From: Zhengella mangrovi
GTDB taxonomy: Bacteria; Pseudomonadota; Alphaproteobacteria; Rhizobiales; Rhizobiaceae
DNA: 64,000 nucleotides
NCBI RefSeq assembly: GCF_002727065.1
Contig: NZ_PDVP01000011.1
Location: 1 to 64,000 of the forward strand
Direction: 5' to 3'
Position numbers and translations under genes: made by a program. Every line of letters begins with the position of its first letter. Positions within the stretch are counted from its first letter, which is position 1. Below are positions 18,546-27,522 of the stretch, piece after piece. The notes beneath the pieces are model-generated. The model had not been told where the DNA came from, made no database searches, and worked only from the letters and a program-made list of their open reading frames with translations.

Positions 18546-18843
18546 AGGCAACACCACGAGCCACTGATCTTCAGAGGTGCTGCCCTGCCAAACCAGCGCG
18601 CCGCCAGACGCAGTCTCTGCAATGCATCTAGCGAGCGCAGAATTGGGCGGATTGATGTCGACTGGCTGTTGTAGCCTCATTTTGGAGGCGAGCTTGTTTG
18701 GTTTCGAAAGCCCTTGAGGGGGTTCAGGTCACTGTCGATCCCCGATCGTGTGCGTCCTGCCGTTTTCATGCCTGCCAGCGATATTTACGGAAGGACTCCC
18801 AAGTGATAATTTTGCGATGTCTTTGGTGTAGACTGGTCTGGCC

Positions 18844-20337
18844 ATGGATCGAAGCGTAACGCCGTTTCTACAAGACAGCACGGCCCTCCTTGACGCGATC
18901 GAGAGATGCGGCGTCGGTGTCTGGCGGTGGAAGGTCGATACGAACCATCTGGACTGGACCCGAAATCTCGAAGCGGTTCATCGGCTTCCGGCGGGGAGTT
19001 TCGATGGAACGCTTGCCAGTTTCACCCAGGACATCCATCCCGATGATGTGGACGCTGTCTGGACAGCGATCAACGAGGCCGTCGCGTCAGACCAACCCTA
19101 CGACATCACCTACCGCACATCCCCTCATGGAAACAGTGAGCCGGTCTGGATTCACGCCTGCGGCGCAACAGTCGTCGTTGATGGAACCAAGTATCTCACC
19201 GGCACATGTCGCGAAGTCACCGAAGAAGTCCTCAAGGAAGAAGAACTGCGAAAGCGGCTCCGGCATCTGGACGGGATCACCGAACTTGGATCATTCGCGC
19301 TCGGCGAAAGCGACTTTCAAGAAGTGCTCAACCGGGCAGTCGATGTTGCTGCAAGCATTTTCGGCGTGCCCCTCACCAAGATCCTGCAGTTTGGAAGTGC
19401 CGCCGACAGGCTTGAACTGAAAGCAGGTCTGGGGTGGAAGGACGGGCTCGTTGGCAATGCAACCGTTGGCATCGATAGCGAATCGCAGGCCGGATACACG
19501 CTCCTGGCGCATGGACCGGTCATTGTCGACGACCTGTTGACCGAGCACCGTTTCAGCGGTCCGCCTTTGCTGATAGAGCACGGCGTAAGGAGCGGTATGA
19601 GCGTCGTGATCGAGGGCATGGGTGTCAGGCCCTTCGGGGTGTTCGGAATCCATGACACCCGCATCCGTAAATTCGACGAAACGGATGCCGGTTCTTTGCA
19701 ATCGTTGGCCAACATTATCGCCAATGCGGCTCGGCAAGTCGAAGCCTTGAGACGTCAGGAACTGCTGACCAGGGAGATCGCCCACCGGTCCAACAACCTA
19801 CTGCAGGTGGTTGGCGTCATCGCACGGCAAACATTCACGAAGGATGCAGACCCGGCAACGGCGAGCGCGACCTTCGGCGAGCGGCTCTCCGCCATCTCCC
19901 GTGCGAACCGGCTGATCAGCCAGGGCGGCTGGATGCCGACCCGTTTCAAGGAGCTGGTCGACGAGGTGATGTTGCCATATCAAGAGCGCGTCGAAACATC
20001 GGGCCGTGACATCCTGCTTCCACCCAAGCTGTGTTTTGACATCGGCCTCGTGCTCCATGAACTGGCGACCAACTCGATCAAGTATGGCAGTCTTGGAAGC
20101 GAGGCGGGCGGGATCTCGATCACCTGGAAGGTGACTGAAGGGTCTGACGGATCACGGCTCTTCGAGCTTGAATGGAATGACCCGGAAACCCGGCCCACGA
20201 AACAACATGGCACCGGCTTTGGTCGTCGTCTCAAGAGATCGCTGATTGAGCAGAAGTGGGGAGGGACAATGGAGATCGCGTTGGGCGAACGCTACCAGTT
20301 CCACTGCTCGATTCCCTTGAGCGAGATAAACGATTGA
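18844..20337 (+). CDS. PAS-GAF sensor histidine kinase of the HWE/HisKA_2 type
   Basis: The 497-residue soluble kinase has a PAS domain (about 15-130, with DIHPDDVDAVW and VWIHACGATVV), a GAF domain (about 150-300) and a kinase core. The phosphoacceptor histidine lies in LTREIAHRSNNLLQVVG and the ATP-binding N box in LVLHELATNSIKYGSL; the C-terminus has GTGFGRRL. HWE-type kinases in alphaproteobacteria often feed the PhyR general stress pathway or single-domain regulators. No response regulator lies nearby, so the partner must be elsewhere. No membrane segment is present, pointing to a cytoplasmic signal. Last gene before the right end of the island. Confidence 0.88.
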   Translation: MDRSVTPFLQDSTALLDAIERCGVGVWRWKVDTNHLDWTRNLEAVHRLPAGSFDGTLASFTQDIHPDDVDAVWTAINEAVASDQPYDITYRTSPHGNSEPVWIHACGATVVVDGTKYLTGTCREVTEEVLKEEELRKRLRHLDGITELGSFALGESDFQEVLNRAVDVAASIFGVPLTKILQFGSAADRLELKAGLGWKDGLVGNATVGIDSESQAGYTLLAHGPVIVDDLLTEHRFSGPPLLIEHGVRSGMSVVIEGMGVRPFGVFGIHDTRIRKFDETDAGSLQSLANIIANAARQVEALRRQELLTREIAHRSNNLLQVVGVIARQTFTKDADPATASATFGERLSAISRANRLISQGGWMPTRFKELVDEVMLPYQERVETSGRDILLPPKLCFDIGLVLHELATNSIKYGSLGSEAGGISITWKVTEGSDGSRLFELEWNDPETRPTKQHGTGFGRRLKRSLIEQKWGGTMEIALGERYQFHCSIPLSEIND

Positions 20338-20693
20338 CTACAGGATTTCATCGCAGATCGGAGCGCGGCTTCCTTCCAACTCAAAAGCAGCAATGGCAGG
20401 CTTGGGGCAAGGCTTCGAATTGATTATCCCATCTGTCAAACTAAGGCTGATCCGCCCCCGGTGGGCCGCATAGATTATTGCAACCGCCTCCGGCAAACTC
20501 GGGGCGGTTCAATCTAGAAATTCTCGCATTTCTGGGCTTTGGCGAAGCAGACGGACCCTTGGATCGGTTATGGCATGTTTTTCGATTGAACTCACTGAGC
20601 GGCGCAGCCGTAAGGCTCCATCTGAGGAGAGGCACTTGCCCGGCGCACATTGACCAAACGTGGCTTTTTAAACACGGCGGAGCCGCCAGCTCG
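20338..20693. other. Right end of the island, no gene recognised
   Basis: About 355 bases between the kinase and the right repeat. A short GGCGGAGCCGCC hairpin lies just before the repeat. No gene or relic was recognised. Confidence 0.45.
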
Positions 20694-20845
20694 GTGTCGG
20701 CCGTTGCAGCCCGCTATGGAGACGCCCGCGTCGACGTTTGACGTCAACCACGAGCGGAGAGGTGGCTGAGTGGTTGAAAGCACCGCACTCGAAATGCGGC
20801 ATAGGGGCAACTCTATCGGGGGTTCGAATCCCCCCCTCTCCGCCA
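20694..20845 (+). repeat. Right 152-bp direct repeat (attR) of the genomic island
   Basis: Identical to 2895-3046 throughout, including 62 bases upstream of the tRNA gene. The chromosome resumes at 20846. Confidence 0.9.
20756..20845 (+). tRNA. tRNA-Ser(CGA), right copy
   Basis: Identical to the tRNA at 2957-3046: class II fold, anticodon CGA, encoded CCA. Because 62 upstream bases are also copied, this gene may carry its own promoter and be functional. Confidence 0.97.
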
Positions 20846-21018
20846 TCTTTCCACGCCAGTTCGCGCCGCTCGCGGCTTTGACCGGCCGGGCGAAAGCCCG
20901 GGCCGCAGATGCGGCCACAGGCCTTGCGGTCCGGCTTGATCCGGAATTCTCCGCTGCCCCGGTTCCACGGGCAGTCAGGTCCGGGCCGGTGCGTCCGGCA
21001 TGACCGCGGCTTCGCCGG

Positions 21019-21432
21019 TTACTTCATCTCCACCATCCAGATCCGGCAGGCTTTCGAACCGGCGTTCCTGACCTTGTGCGAAGCGACCGCTTTGCCGCTG
21101 ACGATCCGCGCGGTCCCCGCCTTGGGCCTGCCGGTACGAGTCGCCCCGTCCGCCCCGGTGACCTCGAGTTCGCACGCGGTCTGGTAGATCGTGATGCGGT
21201 TGGCGGGATGGGAATGAAACGCGTCCTCCTGACCCGGTTGCCAGGCGGCCTCGATCACCCGCAACGCCTCGTTTTCGGCCAGTACCCTGTAGACATCGGG
21301 CGAAGCGACATGGGATTCCGCGGCAGGGGGCGTGGCCTGCGCCGCGCGGGACCCGACCGTGGATGCAGCGAGTACGCCTGTCGCCAGGATGAGGGCGAGG
21401 GCGAACCCATTGATCAAAGATGTCTTCTGCAT
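21019..21432 (-). CDS. Secreted cupin-like protein
   Basis: The 137-residue protein has a signal peptide (hydrophobic run ALALILATGVLAAST, cleavage likely after GSRAA) and a small beta-rich domain with AAWQPGQEDAFHSHPANRIT, the His-x-His pattern of cupins, ending with KACRIWMVEMK. A metal-binding small beta-barrel in the periplasm is likely; the substrate is unknown. It lies 52 bases downstream of the hydrolase gene on the same strand and is probably cotranscribed with it. Confidence 0.65.
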   Translation of the reverse strand: MQKTSLINGFALALILATGVLAASTVGSRAAQATPPAAESHVASPDVYRVLAENEALRVIEAAWQPGQEDAFHSHPANRITIYQTACELEVTGADGATRTGRPKAGTARIVSGKAVASHKVRNAGSKACRIWMVEMK

Positions 21433-21484
21433 GGCATGTATCCTTTCCTGATTTCGGCCGAACCGGCCGGGGTGACCGTCGGGG

Positions 21485-22228
21485 TCAGTCGGCCAGACCC
21501 CCGAGGAATTTCAGCAATGCTGCCCAACTGCGGCGTTCGGTCTGCTGGTCGTAGTTCGGGAAACCGAACGCGGAGAACAGGTGGCCGGCACCGGGGTAGA
21601 TCTCGATCGTGTGCTCGACGCCGGCCAGGTCGAGATCATCGGCGAAATTGCGCAGGCCCGATCCGGGTACCCGGCGATCCTCGGCACCGTGGGCGACGAA
21701 AATCGGGGCGATCCCTTCGGGGATCATCCGGTTTTCCGGATCGGTCACACGGCCCGAAAAGACGGCATAGCCAGCCACGCCGAGTTCGCTTCCCAGGCCC
21801 GAGCGGACCAGTTCCATGGCCGCTCCGCCGCCCATGGAATAGCCGAGCAGGACAATCTTTCCGCCCCCCAGGCCCTGTGCCTTCCCGATGGCGCTCCGCA
21901 GCATCGCGTGCAGCTCCGGCCTGGCGGCGAAGAGCGCGTCATGCGCCGACTGCTTGTCCTCCATCGTCTTCGGCAGGTTTCCCTCACCATGGAGATCGGC
22001 GGCGAAGGCGTTGTAGCCTTCGTCCGCCAGCATCTGCGCGCGATCCTTCTCGTAATCGGAGATGCCATTCCACGTCGGCAGTATGACAACGGTGATGGCG
22101 TTTTTGCCGGCCGAGGCAAAGTAGCCTTCGAACGGCTTCCCGTTGACGGCGTAGGCGATGCGGTCACCGGCCAAGGCCGGCAATGCGACCAGTGATGCCA
22201 GGATCGCGAAACCAAGACGTCTTTTCAT
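21485..22228 (-). CDS. Secreted dienelactone-hydrolase-like alpha/beta hydrolase
   Basis: The 247-residue protein begins with a signal peptide (MKRRLGFAILASLVALPALA). The alpha/beta hydrolase core shows the nucleophile elbow GYSMGGG and the C-terminal catalytic histidine in YPGAGHLFSAFG, with the acid likely in VAHGAEDRRVP. This fits the DLH family, which hydrolyses esters or lactones; a periplasmic location is inferred. GGAGG precedes the ATG. It is divergent from the regulator at 22371 and may be its target. Confidence 0.82.
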   Translation of the reverse strand: MKRRLGFAILASLVALPALAGDRIAYAVNGKPFEGYFASAGKNAITVVILPTWNGISDYEKDRAQMLADEGYNAFAADLHGEGNLPKTMEDKQSAHDALFAARPELHAMLRSAIGKAQGLGGGKIVLLGYSMGGGAAMELVRSGLGSELGVAGYAVFSGRVTDPENRMIPEGIAPIFVAHGAEDRRVPGSGLRNFADDLDLAGVEHTIEIYPGAGHLFSAFGFPNYDQQTERRSWAALLKFLGGLAD

Positions 22229-22370
22229 TGTCTTCCTCCTTCAACTGTCCTGCAACGCCGGCAGCCAAGTGATGTCGGGCTTTCGGAACGATGTGTTCTT
22301 GCGGACGCGCAGGTCACATGTAGACTTCAGGCCACGGACTTGCCGAAAGTCACGAAGGCGCAGCGAAACC

Positions 22371-23996
22371 ATGACGAAACCGGACAGAAACCTTCCCATC
22401 GGCGAGACGATGTTCCGTCCGGCTTCGCTCGAGATCATCCCGCCGTCCGGCGAGCCGGTCGCACTGCGCCCCCAGACCGCCAGGGTGCTGGACGTGCTCC
22501 TCGAGCGGCGGGGCTCCGTGGTTTCCAAGGACGAACTGATGGACATCGTCTGGCGGGATACGCACGTGACCGACGACAGCCTCGTCCAGTGCATTTCGGA
22601 AATCCGCAAGGCGCTCGGTCCGAATGACAGCCAGCTCTTGGCCACGATCCCGAAGACCGGGTACCGGCTTTCAGGGGGCAGGCCGGAACCGGCCTTGCCG
22701 GCCCGCCGTACCGCTCGTGTCCTCGTGCCGGGCCTTGCCGTCCTTCTTGTGCTCGTCGCCGCCGCGGCCGCGCTCTGGTGGCCGCAGGCCGAAACGCCGG
22801 GGGCCCCGATCACCATCGCGGTCATGCCTTTCCGCAACATGAGTGGAGAGGCCGATCAGCAGTACCTGTCGAACGGGGTGGCCGAGGATCTCATCGTCAG
22901 TCTTTCGCGCATCTCGGACCTGCGGGTGCTGTCACGCGGCACCACGTTCAGCATCGATCACGGCGGGACCGATCCGCGCGAGATCGCCAAGCGGTTACGG
23001 GCCGACTACGTGCTGGAGGGCAGCGTCAGGCGGATGGACAAGGACTTGCGGGTTTCCGCGTCGCTTGTCGATGGAACAAGCGGAACCAATGTCTGGGCCG
23101 ACCGGTACGAAGGCTCGACGACGGACATGTTCCGTTTCCAGAAGGATGTGCTCGACAAGCTTGTCCGGGTGCTTTCGGTCCGCCTGTCGCCGGCGGAACG
23201 CGACCGGCTCGGCGTACACGGCACCGGCAACATCGCGGCGCACGACGCCTATCTCCGGGGGCGCGAACTGGAGAACCTCTACACGCAAGAGACCAATCTC
23301 GCGGCCGAAGGTGCGCTGAAGCTGGCAATCCGGGAGGATCCGGCCTTTGCCCTGGCCCACGCGCATCTCGCCCAGGTCTACAGCTTCCGCGTCGAGAACA
23401 AGTGGACGCAGGAACGGGGCAAATATGTCGATGCCGCGTTCGACGCCGCCCGGAATGCCGTCCGCCTGGAGCCGGATCTTCCGTTCGCGCATTTCTCTCT
23501 GGGCCGGCTGTACACGCGCAGCTACGCGCCGGACATCCCGCTTGCCATCGCCGAATATGAAAAGGCCATCGCGCTCGACCCGAATTACGTCGACGCATAC
23601 ATGTTCCTGGCAAATGTCCATATTTTCGACGGGAAGGCGGAGAAGGCGCTGCCCCTGATCCGGTCGGGATTCGAACGCAACCCGCTGCCCCCGTACTGGT
23701 ATTACCTTGCCGACGGGATGGCGAACTACTTCCTCGGCCACTACGACCGGGCGGAAGCGGCGCTGGTGCAGGCGCGCGACCAGAACCCGACGGCGCCCTT
23801 CCCGTACCGGTTCCTGATCGCGACCTACGGGCAGTCCGGCAATACCGACGAAGCGGAATGGATGGCGATGGAATACGAGGCGCTCGGCCGGTCCGCCACG
23901 GTGTCCGATCTGCTGGAGACGGCGGCGATCCATGATCCGACCTACCGTGGCCTCTTCGCGGACGGTTTCAGGAAAGCGGGGCTTCCGGAGAACTGA
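22371..23996 (+). CDS. Winged-helix/TolB-like/TPR membrane regulator (CadC-like), first of two
   Basis: The 541-residue protein has an OmpR/CadC-type winged helix (about 10-98; RPQTARVLDVLLERRGSVVS, then TDDSLVQCISEIRKALG and KTGYRLSG), one membrane segment (about 115-140), a periplasmic FlgO/TolB-like domain (AVMPFRNMSGEADQQYL to about 290) and TPR-like helices to the end. CadC-like proteins bind DNA inside and sense outside. The start at 22371 begins the domain; the upstream frame overlaps the hydrolase. A paralogue lies at 24625. Confidence 0.87.
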   Translation: MTKPDRNLPIGETMFRPASLEIIPPSGEPVALRPQTARVLDVLLERRGSVVSKDELMDIVWRDTHVTDDSLVQCISEIRKALGPNDSQLLATIPKTGYRLSGGRPEPALPARRTARVLVPGLAVLLVLVAAAAALWWPQAETPGAPITIAVMPFRNMSGEADQQYLSNGVAEDLIVSLSRISDLRVLSRGTTFSIDHGGTDPREIAKRLRADYVLEGSVRRMDKDLRVSASLVDGTSGTNVWADRYEGSTTDMFRFQKDVLDKLVRVLSVRLSPAERDRLGVHGTGNIAAHDAYLRGRELENLYTQETNLAAEGALKLAIREDPAFALAHAHLAQVYSFRVENKWTQERGKYVDAAFDAARNAVRLEPDLPFAHFSLGRLYTRSYAPDIPLAIAEYEKAIALDPNYVDAYMFLANVHIFDGKAEKALPLIRSGFERNPLPPYWYYLADGMANYFLGHYDRAEAALVQARDQNPTAPFPYRFLIATYGQSGNTDEAEWMAMEYEALGRSATVSDLLETAAIHDPTYRGLFADGFRKAGLPEN

Positions 23997-24035
23997 CACA
24001 CCGTGCCGGCATCGCAAGCTCCGCTCCGGGGCCTG

Positions 24036-24509
24036 TCAGCACCGGCTGTAGATCGTTGCCCAGAAGACCCGGTTCGGCAGCGGATCGCGGACGTGGCGCT
24101 GCTTGAGGAACTTTCCGCCCAGATCGTAGGCCTCTCGTTCGCCGAAGTTGCGACATGGAAACCGGTCGTAAGCCCCCGTGACCCGCTGCACGTGGTGAAC
24201 CAGTTCGTGCAGCACCCGCTCCTGGAACACCGGGTCGCTCTGCGGCGGCAGGTCTGGCGCGGACCCGTCGTCCGTCCATTTCGCTCCCAGGACGAAGATG
24301 GTGCCATGGGCCCCGTCCTCGAAGGAGTATAGCGCCAGTATCCGGTCATCGATCCCGCCGTCGGGAAGCATTTTCGGATTGTCCTTGTAGGCTTCCCTCG
24401 TGAGTTCCTGCGGCGACATCTCGACGATTGCCGGGACGGGCAGGTGAGCTGTCCTATAGTCGGAGTTTTCTGCAATCCAGGTCATCAGCAATGCTGCCAG
24501 CGCGTCCAT
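24036..24509 (-). CDS. Putative zinc metallopeptidase-like protein with HELVHH motif
   Basis: The 157-residue protein carries ERVLHELVHHVQ, an HExxH zinc-site motif as in gluzincin-type peptidases, followed by a FGEREAYDLGGKFL helix where a third ligand (E) could lie. It resembles DUF6647-type proteins, assigned from memory. The start at 24509 is fixed by GGAGG six bases upstream; a frame extension to 24896 is antisense to the regulator at 24625. No clear signal peptide. It is divergent from that regulator across 115 bases and convergent with the first regulator. Confidence 0.7.
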   Translation of the reverse strand: MDALAALLMTWIAENSDYRTAHLPVPAIVEMSPQELTREAYKDNPKMLPDGGIDDRILALYSFEDGAHGTIFVLGAKWTDDGSAPDLPPQSDPVFQERVLHELVHHVQRVTGAYDRFPCRNFGEREAYDLGGKFLKQRHVRDPLPNRVFWATIYSRC

Positions 24510-24624
24510 TTGATCCTCCGCCGTTTCAATGCGATAGTGCGGATGAGTTTCACCGGGGAGGCACGTACGGTCCTGAATTCGGAACGATATTTTTCCGAAA
24601 TCAGATTTTTGGGGAACGCACCCA

Positions 24625-26322
24625 ATGGCAGGTTTGGTGTCCAAGGGCAGGCCGGCGGCCCGATACGACCACCCGGCAAGGGCTTTCATCGGAGAGGACG
24701 GATATCCCGTCACCCTGCGTGCGCAGTCCGCTGCCGTGCTCCAGCGGCTGATCGACAGTGGCGGCGAAGTTGTCACGAAAGACGCCTTGATTGCGGCGGT
24801 CTGGAAGGACGTCCACGTCACCGACGACAGCCTTGTCCAATGCATCGCCGACATCCGGCGTGCCATCGGTGACGACAAGCATGTTGTGATCCGCACCGTT
24901 CCGAAGCGTGGCTACCGGTTCGTCGCGCCCGAGCAGGCCCGCCGGCGGTTTTCCACCATCCCCGTGGCAGGCCGGCGCGGCGGGCTGGCCCTGCTCGCGG
25001 TCCTGGGCCTGGCCGTCCTGCTTTGGCCCCAGTTGCCCGGATCGGGCCAGACCGGCCTCGGGGCATTCGGGGGTCCGGGCGGGGAAAGTCATTCCGCGGT
25101 GGAACGGGCGTCGCTGGTGATCCATCCCTTTGAAGGCCCTTCCGATTCGCAGCGCTGGCAATTGTTCGGGCGCAGCATGGCGAACGGAATCGCGGGAATC
25201 CTCGCGGCCAACAAGTGGCTCCAGGTTTACCTTCCGGACAAGCCGGGTCCTGCCAGGTTCCGGCTGACCGGGCAATTGTTGCCGGACGACGGGCGGCTAC
25301 AGGTGAGCGTGCAACTCACCGAGGTCGATTCCGGCCAGTTGGTCTGGTCAAGGAACTGGCTCGGGCGGCAGGGTGATTTTTTTGACCTTCAATACGCGGT
25401 CTCCCAGGAGGCCGCCGCCGAACTCGGCGGGCAATGGTCGGGTGCCGTCGTTCGTTTCGATGCCAACCGGGCCGGCCATCGTCCGACCGGCAGCCTGGAT
25501 GCCTACGAGCTTTTCCTGCGCGGTACCCAGGCCAAGCATCGTTTTACCAAGGAGGGGTTCGAGGAGGCCCACCGCCTGCTCTCGCGCGCGCTGGATATCG
25601 ACCCGGGGTTCGTTGCCGCCTGGACAACCCTTTCCGTCGTCCAGAACCTCCGGTCCATGGTGGAAACCGACGCGGAGCAATTCCACGAGATCATGGCGAC
25701 GCGCGAAATGGCCGTGAAAAAGGCGATCGACCTCGCGCCCAATGACCCGATGGCGATCATGGAAAACGCCTGGCTGCTCGCGCGCCACGGCAATCACGAG
25801 GCCGCGGCCGACGCGATCAGGCGTGCTGCCGCCATAGGGGAGGGTATTCCCGATATCCTTGCCTATGCCGCGCTCAATGGAAACCTCAAGATGGATCTTG
25901 GCAAGGACGGGGTCGCCTGGATCGAGAAGGCCTACCTGCTGAACCCTGACCCGCCGCCATGGTACCGGATCGCCGAAGGCCTGGCCCGGTTCAATGTGCG
26001 GGACTGGGCCGGATCGACGGCCGCCTTCGGAAATGCGCCGGATTACGTGACGCGAAGCCTGTTCATGGCCGTGGCCTATCACGAAGCCGGCGACATGGAT
26101 GCCTCAAGGCGTGCGGCCGACCATCTGAAGGAGACCAATCCCGGGTTCAAGGCAGGTTTCTTCGTTTTCGGAGAAGGAATGGACATGGCTTTCAACGGAA
26201 CGCTCCTTCTGAAAACGGCGGCCGAACTCGGCATTCCGATCGGCAATCCGACTGCGCGGCGGCAGGCAGCGAACACAGTTCGCGGGATCGTTCATCCTTC
26301 GGGCACTTCCGCCCTGCGTTGA
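24625..26322 (+). CDS. Winged-helix/TPR membrane regulator (CadC-like), second of two
   Basis: The 565-residue protein repeats the layout of the gene at 22371: winged helix (about 20-110) with VVTKDALIAAVWKDVHVTDD, VQCIADIRRAIG and RTVPKRGYRF, one membrane segment (about 118-137, GLALLAVLGLAVLLWP) and a periplasmic region with TPR-like repeats. The winged helices of the two are clearly paralogous; the periplasmic parts have diverged and this one lacks the obvious AVMPFRN start of the TolB-like domain. It is divergent from the HELVHH gene, its probable target. Confidence 0.83.
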   Translation: MAGLVSKGRPAARYDHPARAFIGEDGYPVTLRAQSAAVLQRLIDSGGEVVTKDALIAAVWKDVHVTDDSLVQCIADIRRAIGDDKHVVIRTVPKRGYRFVAPEQARRRFSTIPVAGRRGGLALLAVLGLAVLLWPQLPGSGQTGLGAFGGPGGESHSAVERASLVIHPFEGPSDSQRWQLFGRSMANGIAGILAANKWLQVYLPDKPGPARFRLTGQLLPDDGRLQVSVQLTEVDSGQLVWSRNWLGRQGDFFDLQYAVSQEAAAELGGQWSGAVVRFDANRAGHRPTGSLDAYELFLRGTQAKHRFTKEGFEEAHRLLSRALDIDPGFVAAWTTLSVVQNLRSMVETDAEQFHEIMATREMAVKKAIDLAPNDPMAIMENAWLLARHGNHEAAADAIRRAAAIGEGIPDILAYAALNGNLKMDLGKDGVAWIEKAYLLNPDPPPWYRIAEGLARFNVRDWAGSTAAFGNAPDYVTRSLFMAVAYHEAGDMDASRRAADHLKETNPGFKAGFFVFGEGMDMAFNGTLLLKTAAELGIPIGNPTARRQAANTVRGIVHPSGTSALR

Positions 26323-26416
26323 ATTGCCTGGGTGGCCCATCATCATGCTTCGTCACGTCCTGACGGGCAATCCGCGGGCGCTTTGAGCGGCATCGCCGCC
26401 GGGGTCGCGGGAAGGT

Positions 26417-26866
26417 TCAGGTGTTCAGGTCCACGGACCGGACGCGGGTGCGGACCTGGCGGATCGTTCCGTAGAGTTCCGACCCGTTACGGTCATTGAG
26501 CCGGTAGCGCCCGTTGACTTCCACGACGCGCGGCTGGTCGCCTTCCTCCGTCACGAGCGTTCTGAGCACGTAGCGGAACCCTGATTTCCGGGAAATCGCA
26601 TCCTCGATGCATTCGAGGAAGTACGGGCGATCATCGGGATGATAGTGGGATGCAAGGCGGAGGAGATCCATGGCCCCCGTCTTCGGCCGCATGCCCTGCA
26701 ACAGGCAGGCATCACGGGAGAAATAGGCAAGCCCGACCCCCAGGTCGAACCGCCAGATACCGAATTCCTCGAACTGGGCCAGCACATCCAGAAGGTTCGC
26801 GCCCTGTAGCCCGACGTCGTGCATCGATTGCTCGTTGACCCGCTGCGGGCTGATCTCGATCTTCAT
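26417..26866 (-). CDS. PAS domain protein
   Basis: The 149-residue protein is a single PAS fold of the PAS_3 type: EFGIWRFDLGVGLAYFSRDA, then HYHPDDRPYFLECIEDAI and a C-terminal strand pair. Nothing else is attached, so it would sense a ligand or redox state and act on a partner. The start at 26866 follows GAGG; 12 further in-frame codons upstream are unlikely. It ends 95 bases after the second TPR regulator, in the opposite direction. Confidence 0.7.
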   Translation of the reverse strand: MKIEISPQRVNEQSMHDVGLQGANLLDVLAQFEEFGIWRFDLGVGLAYFSRDACLLQGMRPKTGAMDLLRLASHYHPDDRPYFLECIEDAISRKSGFRYVLRTLVTEEGDQPRVVEVNGRYRLNDRNGSELYGTIRQVRTRVRSVDLNT

Positions 26867-27045
26867 GAGATCGCCTCGCGGGGCCGCATTGTTGATTGCC
26901 ATGAGCTGTCGTCCCGGGGCGCGCCAGAGTGAAAGTCATCTGCTGGTCGTAACGGCGCCCGGCGCCGAATTGTTTCACGCGATGGTCCTTCGATGCCGCA
27001 ATCCTGCAGGACCAAGCACACATTTGCCCGGCCAGAGGGGTGGCG

Positions 27046-27522
27046 TCACGCGACGCTGAAGACCTCGATCACCACGCCGCCGGCTTGCGGTGCGAGGCGC
27101 GCGACGAAGATCGTTTCGCGCAGCCAGCGATGTGGGCCGTCCGGCGCGTCGAAGACGGGCGAGGATCGGAAGTAGAACGCGGCGGGATCGACCGGTTCGC
27201 CGGCGATCATCTTCTCGCGGATGTCGTCCGGCGCCACGCGCAGACCGAGATTGCGGACGTAGATCAGCGCCCCGTCGGTGGCCTCGACCGTGTAGTGCGC
27301 CCGGATTTCCGCCACTCCGTCGGGGCGCTGCCAAAGCCAGTCGGATCCACCGGGCAGGATGCGACCGGCGAGCCGCGGCCCCTCCACGGAACCGCCGGTA
27401 ATCGCGATGTGCTTGCGCTCGCCGTTGACGCCGGGGCCGTTGGTCCGCGGCGCATCGATCTCCGCGCGGATGGTGAAGACGTGGGCCAGTCCCGGCGGCA
27501 CCGGCGCTTCTTCGTCACGCAT
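27046..27522 (-). CDS. DUF3237 family protein
   Basis: The 158-residue protein shows the DUF3237 pattern: HVFTIRAEID near the start, GPRLAGRILPGGSDWLW, ARAHYTVEATDGALIYVRN-like central strand (in the sequence EIRAHYTVEATDGALIYV), and a C-terminal VFDAPDGPHRWL then TIFVARL. Function of the family is unknown, but members sit among catabolic esterases and TRAP genes. Its start overlaps the end of the upstream hydrolase by 8 bases, so translation is probably coupled. Last gene of the dctPQM-esterase operon. Confidence 0.8.
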   Translation of the reverse strand: MRDEEAPVPPGLAHVFTIRAEIDAPRTNGPGVNGERKHIAITGGSVEGPRLAGRILPGGSDWLWQRPDGVAEIRAHYTVEATDGALIYVRNLGLRVAPDDIREKMIAGEPVDPAAFYFRSSPVFDAPDGPHRWLRETIFVARLAPQAGGVVIEVFSVA

